64,000 bases of DNA from the NCBI GenBank assembly GCA_025462725.1, contig JAOAPE010000004.1, positions 1-64,000 of the forward strand, written 5' to 3'. This stretch comes from Terriglobales bacterium. Lineage in GTDB: Bacteria; Acidobacteriota; Terriglobia; Terriglobales; Acidobacteriaceae. A program made the translations under genes and the position numbers. Shown here piece after piece: positions 1 to 9,460 of this stretch. A model generated the notes under the pieces. The model was not told the origin of the DNA and made no database searches. It saw nothing but the letters and a program-made list of their open reading frames with translations. Every line of letters begins with the position of its first letter. Position 1 is the stretch's first letter.

Positions 1-314
1 CCCCCCTCCCCTAAGATAGCCAGAATGACGACTTTAGAAGGAAAGTGCCGCCTGAAATGAACGTCATTCATTCACGGGAACGTGTTATTGGACACCCCCT
101 ACCCCCCCTCCCCCTAAAAATCGCAAAATATTGATTCAAAACAGCTTAGGGAAGGCGGTCTGCAAAATATAGAAAGCAGGGGAGTTAAAGGTCATAATAT
201 TGAAAACAAAGCAATTAAGAGTCGCGGTGATTAATATCTTTTAGATAATGTTAAAATGACAAGTATATCTCACATTGCGGGAACGTGTCAACGGGCGTCT
301 TCACAAACGTGCAC
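1..314. other. Intergenic stretch at window edge, no gene recognised
   Basis: This stretch holds C-rich runs (about 91-115) followed by an A+T-rich segment (about 115-260). No reading frame with coding character or RNA gene was recognised. It ends where the left inverted repeat of the RAYT element begins at 315. Confidence 0.5.
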
Positions 315-344
315 GAGTCCGTAGGACGGAATTATTTAGCCCAG
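315..344. repeat. Left 30-bp inverted repeat of RAYT/REP element
   Basis: The 30 bases at 315-344 are the exact reverse complement of 905-934. The repeat contains a small hairpin (TCCGT / ACGGA, 318-330) and runs into a second hairpin at 341-358 (CCAGGAC, loop GTAA, GTCCTGG). A third short palindrome, GTCCC-AAA-GGGAC, lies at 381-393. Stacked short palindromes on both sides of a Y1 transposase are typical of REP sequences mobilised by RAYT proteins. Confidence 0.9.
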
Positions 345-402
345 GACGTAAGTCCTGGGTCAGGCGTGATAGATTGTCGAGTCCCAAAGGGACGGCACCC
401 AC

Positions 403-917
403 ATGTCACACACATATCCCAGCCTGCACACGCACATTATTTCAGCACCAAGGATCGCGCACGACTCATCCCCGGCGCGTTACAAGACCGCCTGTGGCAA
501 TACATGGCGCAGACCGCAGAAAACATCGGGATCAAGGTTCTTGCCATCGGTGGAGTCGAAGATCACGCGCATCTCGGCGTCATTCTCCCGGCGAAGATGG
601 GTGTGTCTGAAGCCGCACAAAAGATAAAAGCGAATTCATCGCGATGGATGAACGCCAATCACGTAAAAGGTTTTTCGTGGCAAGAGGGATTCGCCGGGTT
701 CGGCATCAGCGTCTCCCATAGTCCGGCATTGGTTAAATACATTCGGAGCCAACGCGAACATCACAGAAAGGACTCGTTCGAAGAGGAGTTGGAAAAAGAT
801 CTTGAACAAACACGGAATGAGTTTGAAAGATTTGCCGGGACGGAGATAGTGTCGTCCCTAAAGGGACTCGACCGCTCATTCTACGTTTTCCCAGCACTTA
901 CGTGCTGGGCTAAATAA
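403..917 (+). pseudogene. REP-associated tyrosine transposase (RAYT, IS200-like Y1 family), frameshifted
   Basis: The product would be a single-domain HUH/Y1 transposase that nicks and moves REP hairpins. The family start (MSHTY..., ATG at 403) lies in one frame, but the rest (FSTKDRARLIPG onward) lies in another. Adding one T to the T-run near 441-444 restores a continuous family-like N-terminus reading HIIFSTKDR. The HUH motif is visible as EDHAHL, and the catalytic Tyr lies in a YIRSQREHHRK segment. Translation could also begin at GTG 285 in the second frame, giving a 210-residue protein whose first ~40 residues come from repeat sequence. The last codons and the stop are encoded by the right REP. 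Family assignment is firm; activity is doubtful. A sequencing error in the T-run is the alternative. Confidence 0.85.
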
Positions 918-934
918 TTCCGTCCTACGGACTC
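905..934. repeat. Right 30-bp inverted repeat of RAYT/REP element
   Basis: This is the perfect reverse complement of 315-344. It adjoins a hairpin at 891-908 (CCAGCAC, loop TTAC, GTGCTGG) that mirrors the left hairpin with compensatory changes. GTCCC-TAAA-GGGAC at 854-867 is the counterpart of 381-393. It overlaps the last codons of the transposase. Confidence 0.9.
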
Positions 935-1224
935 AGGTGAAGGAGATCCGACTCGGGTCGGCAATGCATATTTCTAAAAAGCCCCTGGCGGCGCTCGTCC
1001 TTATGCATGAGGGTCACGCGGCTGGGGCTTAGGTTGTGCTAGCAGTTCTAAAATTATATCGGAAAGCGATATATCTGAGCAAGGCTGCACTTGTACAAAA
1101 AGCTAAAGGCGGAAGGGCAAGGCCCAGGGCTAAAGCCCAATTCATTTTCGGAACTTAACGCACGGCTAAAGCCCCTTCGACTTCGCTCAGGGCAGGCTTA
1201 AAGCTCTTCCACAAAAGGCAGAGG
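935..1224. other. Intergenic region with REP-like palindromes
   Basis: No gene was recognised. AAGCCCC (978-984) can pair with GGGGCTT (1024-1030) around a 39-base interior. A short palindrome GGGCTAAAGCCC lies at 1127-1138, and a related half (CACGGCTAAAGCCCC) lies at 1161-1175. CCTTCGACTTCGCTCAGGG at about 1176-1194 resembles a segment at 5403-5438. These look like remnants of dispersed repeat families. Confidence 0.5.
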
Positions 1225-1801
1225 TCAGTAGGAGTTGATGTTTTCGATGCGGCGGATGCAGGGGTTGCATTCCACCCCGCCAGCGGGAGCTGTCGGGGAC
1301 CCCGGTTTGTGTGTTTAAGTCGCGGTCCAGGCAGGTCTGTCCGCGGTGGAGGTCTTCGCAATATTCGCCTTCGTCGTAGAGTTCAATCTTGTCGGACAAT
1401 TTCTTGCTCCCATGACCCGGGTCCCTGCTCCCAATAGCGGGGTCCGGATTTCGCGGGCGCAATGAGTTCCCTCTTACTCCGTCGCGGCGCCAGAGTTGGT
1501 AGCTGGTCCACCAGTCGGCGAGTTCGATGTAGCATCCGGTGTCGTCGAGTTCGTAGACGCTGTCGGGCGCGATCTCCGTCCAGTGGGTGTAATCGGCGTT
1601 GCATCCCTTCGACATCAGCATGACCGGCAGCGTGTACCAGTCCTCGGCGACGTGGACGGCGCACCACGAATGGGCCTGACGTTTTGTGATGGATACGCCC
1701 TCTTTGCGGAGGGCGAGCGATTCGATGCGTCGGATGGCGGCGAGTTGTCGGACGGTGATTGCCACGCCTGCATCATCTCGATCCGGGTGAGAGATCGTCA
1801 A
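1225..1801 (-). pseudogene. Hypothetical protein, reading frame disrupted near the 3' end
   Basis: The frame opens at ATG 1801 (MTISHPDRDDAG...) and encodes about 115 residues with coding character, including a QLAAIRRIESLALRKEG segment and a Trp/Tyr-rich middle. It then passes through low-quality sequence. Around 1275 the frame that looks protein-like changes: the neighbouring frame reads VECNPCIRRIENINSY and stops at 1225, echoing the IRRIE segment near the N-terminus. The original frame instead runs on to 1187 through non-protein-like sequence. No family was recognised. A decayed gene next to the mobile element is the most likely reading; a single sequence error is possible. Confidence 0.4.
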
Positions 1802-1844
1802 GGATCTTGATCTACTCGCGATTTAATGTGATCATCTGGCACCC

Positions 1845-2312
1845 ATGCCAGACCATGTAAAGAACAAGGCCAAGCAGGTCCAAGGCCTTGGATTGCTCAA
1901 GAAGGTAATGCCCAGCTTTTACGTGCCATCTCTTCCTGAGAAGAAAAGGCTGCTTCAAATCCTCGGCATCAGTAAACGTTTTATCAACACATTTGACGGT
2001 ATCCGCATGAACGTCTCATCGTTTGCGGATGTCGAGAACGCCAAAGATTTTGACCTGCTGGAAATCAAGAACAGCGATGCGTACCTGCCGGACTTGCCTC
2101 ACGGCTTCTTCTTCGGGCTAACCGAGAATGAAGAAATGCTCCTGAAGGTCTTTGAGGACAAGTATTTCTTGTGCTTCGTTTGCCTGAATGAGAAGTCTCC
2201 CGGAGTGGAGCTAATCGGTTGGACGAAACTCCACAACCTCATCCGTAACAAACGGGTGCAATATCAAATAAACTTAAAAGCGAAAGCCGCATCCGCCGGG
2301 CTTGCAAACTAA
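1845..2312 (+). CDS. Small putative PD-(D/E)XK nuclease-like protein
   Basis: This is a 155-residue protein with no signal peptide or membrane segment. Residues 61-113 hold a D...D-x-x-EIK arrangement (Asp70, Glu73, Lys75). A downstream FFFGLTENE segment and hydrophobic strands (YFLCFVCLN) follow. That order resembles the core of DUF3883/NO-VEIN-type and other PD-(D/E)XK nucleases, where EVK is followed by an F-x-(I/L)-T-x-N-E segment. The gene converges on the DNA methyltransferase gene with only 9 bases between them, which fits a restriction role. The nuclease call is inferred from motif pattern alone; some other conserved hypothetical is possible. Confidence 0.5.
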   Translation: MPDHVKNKAKQVQGLGLLKKVMPSFYVPSLPEKKRLLQILGISKRFINTFDGIRMNVSSFADVENAKDFDLLEIKNSDAYLPDLPHGFFFGLTENEEMLLKVFEDKYFLCFVCLNEKSPGVELIGWTKLHNLIRNKRVQYQINLKAKAASAGLAN

Positions 2313-2321
2313 GATCACCCG

Positions 2322-3902
2322 CTAGACGGTCCGGCTCTTCACAGCACGCTTATTGTCTCGTGCGGGTTGGACCTGCTTCTTTAGAATTTCATCTTTAACG
2401 GCGCTTACTGCCGGGCGTAGTTTCAACTCCATTTGTTTTGCACTCTTCCCACGCTGAGCCGCGCGAAGAACCTCAATATTAAGCGGTAACTCAAGGCGCT
2501 TTCCTGACTCGATGATGTCCTCAACCGTCACAATTTGTATCTTGTCGTGGCTACGTCCCGAAAGTGGGTGAATGTATGGGCCAGCAGATTTTGCCTCAAG
2601 CATCATGTTGCGGGATGGCGGCTCCAAGGTAAGCAAAATCCCAATAGCGGCAGATTCTCGCTGTAAATCTCCTGCCAAGGTGGCCACATCGCTGCGTTTT
2701 ACTCCGCCAGACTTTACCTGAAAAATCGCTTTTGCGGTTTCATCTTTTGTTGCATAGAAATACGCAACGCCATCCACGCCTCGATCAGCTCCCTTTTTAT
2801 CGCGTACTACTGCGGCATTATCGGTGTACGTAAGAATCGCCCACTTCTCGAACTCTTTCCTTAGTCTATCGTCCTGCTTGTTTGCGAGCGCCAACGCAGA
2901 CTTCATGTCTTTCGGAATGCCGTCGAGAGAAATTGTTTCTATGTGTCCTTTTCCCCATTCTTGCTCCAGCCGAAAGAGAATGACGGAAATAGCCTGGTAC
3001 GTGATATCAATACCGATCCAGCTGCGTTTCATTCGCTCTGCCAAAACAACCGTTGTGCCACATCCACAGTAGGCATCTAGTACAACATCTCCCTCGCGAG
3101 TGGTGGCATCGATAATTCTCTCCAGTAGTGAATCTGGCTTTTGCGTTGGAAAGAGTTGCTTGATTGGTGGCACCCGTCCGATGTCCCACACATCATCCAT
3201 AGGCACTCCCTCAGACTCCTCAGCATCCATTTGGGAGGGCAGCCTCTTCCCTGAGGCATCGTGACCAGAAATAATCTTAGAATTTCCAAATCGTTTCAGA
3301 GTTGAAGGGGCTCGATCCATAAAGAGCTGCTTGAATTCTCTGCTAGGGTCATTGCTCTTTGTGTAGAAAAGAATGGTGTCGTGGTTACTAACGAATTGCT
3401 TCTGTCGTACTCCCCACTTTCTGTAGTGCCAAATGACCCCGTTCTTGAAATCACCGCCCTTGGAGCAAAATACGCCGTCCAAGATAAGCTTCAGGTAGTG
3501 ACTGGCTGTGGGATCGCAATGTAAAAAGAAGCTGCCCGTCGATCTGAGCACGCGCTGAATCTCAACGGCACGTAAGGTAATACTCACTAGATAGGCAAGG
3601 AGAGGTCCCTCCTTCAGTACGTTTCGCAAGCCCTTTAACAGTTCGATGGTAGGTTCGCTAAATCGACCTTCGCGGTTGCTCGTGATTTCGTGATAGCCAT
3701 GACTAGCCGGCGTATCCCAAATCCAAGTGTCTACAAATGCTTGGGCTTGGGCGCGATCCTCTTGACCAATATTGTTGTAGATCTGGTTGTAGGTGCGTTT
3801 TGAGTTAAATGGTGGGTCTACGTAGCAGAGGTCAACGCTCTCATCGTCGATACGAGAGCGCAACACTTCGAGGTTATCGCCGTAAAAAAGAGTATTTTTC
3901 AT
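2322..3902 (-). CDS. DNA methyltransferase (DPPF class) fused to Mrr-like nuclease domain
   Basis: This 526-residue protein is a probable site-specific adenine/cytosine-N4 DNA methyltransferase. The catalytic motif DPPFN is at residues 29-33. The AdoMet-binding motif LDAYCGCGTT is at 275-284, followed by WIGIDI. Catalytic before AdoMet motif is the beta-class order, with the region between as target recognition. Residues about 345-445 form a second domain with GVDG (Asp377) and FQVK (Gln395, Lys397), followed by a LAGDLQRESAAIGILLTL segment. This is the D...QxK pattern of Mrr-type PD-(D/E)XK nucleases. Both activities in one chain would make it a self-contained restriction-modification protein. 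The C-terminus is basic. It lies downstream of and co-directional with the TIR/NDT-like gene. The methyltransferase is certain; nuclease activity is inferred. Confidence 0.9.
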   Translation of the reverse strand: MKNTLFYGDNLEVLRSRIDDESVDLCYVDPPFNSKRTYNQIYNNIGQEDRAQAQAFVDTWIWDTPASHGYHEITSNREGRFSEPTIELLKGLRNVLKEGPLLAYLVSITLRAVEIQRVLRSTGSFFLHCDPTASHYLKLILDGVFCSKGGDFKNGVIWHYRKWGVRQKQFVSNHDTILFYTKSNDPSREFKQLFMDRAPSTLKRFGNSKIISGHDASGKRLPSQMDAEESEGVPMDDVWDIGRVPPIKQLFPTQKPDSLLERIIDATTREGDVVLDAYCGCGTTVVLAERMKRSWIGIDITYQAISVILFRLEQEWGKGHIETISLDGIPKDMKSALALANKQDDRLRKEFEKWAILTYTDNAAVVRDKKGADRGVDGVAYFYATKDETAKAIFQVKSGGVKRSDVATLAGDLQRESAAIGILLTLEPPSRNMMLEAKSAGPYIHPLSGRSHDKIQIVTVEDIIESGKRLELPLNIEVLRAAQRGKSAKQMELKLRPAVSAVKDEILKKQVQPARDNKRAVKSRTV

Positions 3903-4077
3903 GGTGGAAAAGACTCAGGGGAGTCGTATCTTTCCCTTTTCGAGTCACAACTGCAACGAAAATGGTGCAGCTGAACATGGCTCTTCACTAACCACAAGAT
4001 GTTGTGGCATATAATTGGGAGGCTACTAGGCGATCACGCGGCTTGGTTCCAGCTGCGGAACCGTTCACCCGCGATGC

Positions 4078-5223
4078 CTAATTAGTTTGTACTACTCGCT
4101 TGAAGACGGCCTCTTCTGGGTTTCGGATCGCTGAAAGAACATTTTCAGCTACCTTCTCGATTAGTTTTTCCCCCCAAAACGGATCGTTCACGTCGTAGTA
4201 GATGACCCTAATATGTTGAAGATCGAATGGAACATCTTCTTCATTTGAGGAGATTAAAACTACAGGTTTTTGCAATGCGTGGGCCAAGCCCAACTCGTAA
4301 AACACATTTGTATTTCGTTTCGTCAGTTCAGCGACGAGCACTTTGGCCGCATTGATGCCACTCCAAATCTGATCCATAATTTTTCCGGTCCCGAATATAT
4401 CTGCGTCTGCTCTAACTGGGTTGAGCCCGGCTTTCGCAATGGCAGGTTCATAAATTTTTTTGTAGTAGTCACCATAGGGCGAAGCAAATGCCATCATGAC
4501 AAAACAACTGTCAGTAGCTCTTATACTGACTTCTTGCCCCAACTTCTTGAGGCGCCCGGAAATTTCAGTTTTTATTTCTGGTTGCGATTCGGAGATATCT
4601 AGCAGACGAACCTTATCGCCTGTTTTTTCGAGCAACTTAGCCTTTTCAAGAGACTCCAAAAAAATATCGGTGAATTCACCCGTTTTTTCCTGGGGTACAC
4701 CAAATTTGTCAGTTAGCGCATTGTCAAGAAATTGGCGGTCGGGAAGATTTTCACCTCGGTAATGTTGGTATACGTCCGAGATGACCGGGGCTTTCAGAAC
4801 TGCTCCACGATACCCTGACAGTTCCTCAGCAGGTTCTTGAGGTCTTAAGATTTTCTTGACGAGTTCGGTTGGCCTAATTTGGCCGGGTGTTGGCCGTTCC
4901 AAAAAGCCATACTTCGCAGAAGAGCTGATTTCAACTGCGAAATCTCCACCGTAACCGACCCCCACGAATTCAGCGGCCTGTTTAGGTGTGCATTCTTTTC
5001 CGGCATTTTGCTCCATGATCGCGCGCGGAACCCGGAGTGCTCTCTCGACAGAGTGTCTCGGGTAGTTCGACTGCGTGGCGGACTTCGTTACAGTATTTCT
5101 CAGGACAGTACTTCTATTCTTGCTCTTCGCTTTTGACTTCTTCTTAGACTTCTTACGCCCTGTTTTGACGACCTCTGGATCCAGGTCTTCAATTTGACCT
5201 AATACACTGCTCTCATTTGCCAT
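4078..5223 (-). CDS. Putative defence effector: winged-helix-like region plus TIR/nucleoside-deoxyribosyltransferase-like domain
   Basis: This is a 381-residue protein starting at ATG 5223, chosen because GAGGA sits 8 bases upstream. A longer frame to 5394 crosses the groEL terminator and was rejected. A Lys-rich linker (residues 22-37) precedes a helical region (54-209) with two winged-helix-like units. The C-terminus (238-345) reads CFVMMAF, then IYEPAIAKAGL, LVAELTKRN, NVFYELGLAHAL (Glu310) and PVVLIS. This is the pattern of the TIR/nucleoside 2-deoxyribosyltransferase-like fold, in which the Glu is the usual catalytic residue for N-glycosidic cleavage. Related domains occur as NAD- or nucleotide-degrading effectors in phage defence. 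It sits 175 bases upstream of the methyltransferase-nuclease. The domain call is good; the defence role is inference. Confidence 0.65.
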   Translation of the reverse strand: MANESSVLGQIEDLDPEVVKTGRKKSKKKSKAKSKNRSTVLRNTVTKSATQSNYPRHSVERALRVPRAIMEQNAGKECTPKQAAEFVGVGYGGDFAVEISSSAKYGFLERPTPGQIRPTELVKKILRPQEPAEELSGYRGAVLKAPVISDVYQHYRGENLPDRQFLDNALTDKFGVPQEKTGEFTDIFLESLEKAKLLEKTGDKVRLLDISESQPEIKTEISGRLKKLGQEVSIRATDSCFVMMAFASPYGDYYKKIYEPAIAKAGLNPVRADADIFGTGKIMDQIWSGINAAKVLVAELTKRNTNVFYELGLAHALQKPVVLISSNEEDVPFDLQHIRVIYYDVNDPFWGEKLIEKVAENVLSAIRNPEEAVFKRVVQTN

Positions 5224-5350
5224 TTGCCATTTCCTCGCAAGCACGACGATACGGCGAAGAAACAGCGAACACAAGTCGAAAAACTGAGGGGTAAGAATAT
5301 TTCGTCGAGGATTTTCCCGTTTTGGGAATTTAGTCTTATTTGTTGAAAAA

Positions 5351-5378
5351 AAAAGCCCCGCATCTCTGCGGGGCTTTT
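5351..5378 (-). terminator. Intrinsic terminator of groESL (bidirectional shape)
   Basis: AAGCCCCGC (5353-5361) pairs with GCGGGGCTT (5368-5376) around CATCTCT-type loop bases. On the minus strand the stem is followed by nine or more T (complement of 5346-5354), ideal for ending groEL transcription. On the plus strand a shorter T-run follows, so it could act both ways. It separates groESL from the 4078-5223 gene. Confidence 0.85.
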
Positions 5379-5497
5379 CTCTGCCTGAAGGCAATTCGAG
5401 GTCCTTCGACTCCGTTCGCTTCGCGAACTTCGCTCAGGATTTCGGCAGCGGGCTCCCACTCGGCTAACGCCTCGTTCACGCCCGCTAGCGCCTCAAC

Positions 5498-7346
<1,849 letters not shown>

Positions 7347-7679
7347 CTATTTGCGCGAGCCAGTTTTTTCTGCTGCCTTGGCTGCGCCGGAGAGAATTCC
7401 GAGGACTTCTTCTTCGCGCATGATGAGCAGGTCTTCGTTGTCGAAACGGATCTCAGTGCCGGCATACTTGCCGAAGAGAACGCGATCGCCTTCCTTCACT
7501 GCGAGGGGGAAAGTCTCTCCCTTGTCGTTGGTCTTGCCTTTACCGGCAGCGATTACGACGCCTTCCTGGGGCTTTTCTTTTGCGGTGTCAGGGATGATAA
7601 TGCCGCCGCGCGCTGTTTCAGCCTCTTCCACGCGACGAACCAAGATTCGATCGTGCAGAGGTGTCATCTTTGTAGCCAT
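7347..7679 (-). CDS. groES: Co-chaperonin GroES
   Basis: GroES is the 10-kDa heptameric lid of GroEL. The start is taken at ATG 7679 because AAGGAGAT precedes it, giving 110 residues starting [16 protein letters not shown]. An upstream in-frame extension to 7748 lies in the promoter/operator region and was rejected. The mobile-loop segment ([22 protein letters not shown]) and [14 protein letters not shown] are typical. The C-terminus ([13 protein letters not shown]) extends past the usual ~97-residue end. It is first in the groESL operon, under a CIRCE operator. Confidence 0.97.
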   Translation of the reverse strand: MATKMTPLHDRILVRRVEEAETARGGIIIPDTAKEKPQEGVVIAAGKGKTNDKGETFPLAVKEGDRVLFGKYAGTEIRFDNEDLLIMREEEVLGILSGAAKAAEKTGSRK

Positions 7680-7741
7680 GCTGTATCTCCTTTGTATGTA
7701 GGTGCTGCAGATGTGAATTAGAACTTGAGAGCGGGCCAGCT

Positions 7742-7768
7742 TTGGCAATCTGACCCATCGAGTGCTAA
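7742..7768 (-). promoter_or_regulatory. CIRCE operator (HrcA-binding inverted repeat) with one degenerate arm
   Basis: On the minus strand the element reads TTAGCACTC, nine bases, then GATTGCCAA. The first arm matches the CIRCE consensus exactly; the second differs from GAGTGCTAA at three positions. It lies about 65 bases upstream of groES and abuts the -10 box, so HrcA binding would block transcription at normal temperature. HrcA control is established for this element class; the effect of the weak arm is unknown. Confidence 0.9.
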
Positions 7769-7797
7769 TTCTACTAAGGGGCTTGCCGTAATGTCAA
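7768..7797 (-). promoter_or_regulatory. Sigma70-type promoter of groESL
   Basis: On the minus strand, a consensus -35 TTGACA (7797-7792) and a -10 TAGAAT (7773-7768) are separated by 18 bases. The -10 directly adjoins the CIRCE operator, the expected geometry for an HrcA-repressed groESL promoter. Confidence 0.85.
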
Positions 7798-7964
7798 CGT
7801 GGGTGCGGAAAATGTGAGTGTGTTGCGCTAAAGGTTTTAGGGGTGAGTAGAGGCTGGATTCTGGCGGAATGAGGCTGGGGCAACACATGGAAACAGGTTC
7901 ATTTCTAAGGACATAGTAGGTTTTCTGTTAAGCGTTGGTTGTGCACGGGAATCGGGGCTGTGGC

Positions 7965-9278
7965 ATGACGTTCTCGGCGGGTATTTCTCTCTTTCGCAGG
8001 CGTAGTTTCTTTCCTGCGGCTTCCTTCATATTCATCTCTTTCATCGTCACGGCGGTCGGCGCGGGGGCACAGGTGTCGGCGGTGGAGTCTGTTCTGTCGC
8101 CGAGCATTGAGATTCCGCACCGCGAATATCTGCCAAACCTTCCGGTGAACATTGCGCAGTTCTTTCGTCCCGAGATCGTGGTGGCGCGCGCGCATGAGGT
8201 GATTCCGAGATTCGCCGGCGGGGATACGCCGAAAGTTTTGGACGCGAAGAATCTGGAAGTGAATGTCGCGGGCGTGAAAGGCGGCACTGATGCCCTCCTC
8301 GCAAAAGCGATGATCAATCCGGCGGCTACGAACGTTGTTGTGGATGCGGCGGGACGTCCGATCGCAGTGAAGCGCCGATACGACGTCAGCAGGATCGGCG
8401 ATCGCGGAGTGGGCGGCGGAGTGAATTTCTATTCCCTGGACAAAGAAGTCCGCATGGGAAAAGAGATGGCGCAAGAGGTCGAACAGGAGTCCAAGCTATT
8501 TGCCGACAAAGTGGTGAACGAATACGTCAATAGGCTGGGGCAGAACCTTGTCCGGAATTCTGATGCACAGGTAGCGTTCACGATCAAGGTCATTGACAGC
8601 GATGAAGTCAATGCGTTCGCGCTGCCCGGCGGATTCTTCTACGTGAACACAGGGCTGATTTTGGCGGCGGACAATGAAGCGGAACTCGCAGGCGTGATGG
8701 CACATGAGATCGCGCACGTAGCGGCGCGACACGCAACGAAAAATCAAACCAAAAAAGACATCTGGAATTTTGCATCGATACCGCTGGTGTTCTTCGGCGG
8801 CCCAGCGGTGATCGCGGTGCGAAATTTCGCGAGCCTCGCGGTGCCAATGTCGTTGCTGAAGTTTAGTCGCGATGCGGAGCGCGAGGCTGATCTGCTGGGT
8901 ATCCAGTATGAATACGCGGCGGGATACGATCCGTCGGCGATGGTTAACTTTTTCGAGCGGCTGAATGCGAAGGAGAAGCAGCACCACAATTTCATTTCGC
9001 GGGCGTTTTCGACGCATCCGATGAACGAAGACCGTGTGCGTCGCGCGCAAAAAGAGATGGACACGATGTTGCCGCCGAATGAAGAGTACCTAGTCACGAC
9101 CAGCGAGTTCGATGAAGTCAAAGCGCGGCTGAATAAAATGACATCATTCAAGCGGCTGGAGGATTTTGATCCGCGGCATCCGACGCTGCGCAAGGCGAGC
9201 ACCGCCGATTCCAGCAAAGACAGCAAAGATGATAAACGTGATGATGATCCGACGTTAAAGCGGAGAAATAAGGAATAG
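7965..9278 (+). CDS. M48 family zinc metalloprotease, exported
   Basis: This is a putative periplasmic peptidase of the M48/BepA-like group, 437 residues from ATG 7965. TTG 7935 and GTG 7941 are possible earlier starts. The ATG is preferred because a basic-hydrophobic export signal (FRRRSFFPAASFIFISFIVTA) follows it directly. The zinc motif is HEIAHVAARH, and the downstream SRDAEREADLLGIQY carries the third zinc ligand. The C-terminus is Lys/Asp-rich. M48 proteins of this type handle misfolded outer-membrane proteins or lipoproteins. There is no clear operon with the following hydrolase (182-base gap). Confidence 0.9.
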   Translation: MTFSAGISLFRRRSFFPAASFIFISFIVTAVGAGAQVSAVESVLSPSIEIPHREYLPNLPVNIAQFFRPEIVVARAHEVIPRFAGGDTPKVLDAKNLEVNVAGVKGGTDALLAKAMINPAATNVVVDAAGRPIAVKRRYDVSRIGDRGVGGGVNFYSLDKEVRMGKEMAQEVEQESKLFADKVVNEYVNRLGQNLVRNSDAQVAFTIKVIDSDEVNAFALPGGFFYVNTGLILAADNEAELAGVMAHEIAHVAARHATKNQTKKDIWNFASIPLVFFGGPAVIAVRNFASLAVPMSLLKFSRDAEREADLLGIQYEYAAGYDPSAMVNFFERLNAKEKQHHNFISRAFSTHPMNEDRVRRAQKEMDTMLPPNEEYLVTTSEFDEVKARLNKMTSFKRLEDFDPRHPTLRKASTADSSKDSKDDKRDDDPTLKRRNKE

Positions 9279-9460
9279 TCAGCTGTTAGAAGACGTGTCG
9301 CTCCTCCGGAGCTCTAAAGTCAAAGTCCAAGGCAAGGTCCCTCCACTCAGTACTCACGTCCTTCGGTCGGGATGACAGACCTGCAGCTCGCGATTCCCTG
9401 CCCACCTATCGCCCGAATCTTGCTTCCAATTCCCCAGAACTTACTTCAGGGAAAATCACA

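Noticed and set aside
5224-5394. N-terminal extension of the TIR/NDT-like gene
   Set aside because: It crosses the groESL terminator hairpin, while ATG 5223 has a good ribosome site.
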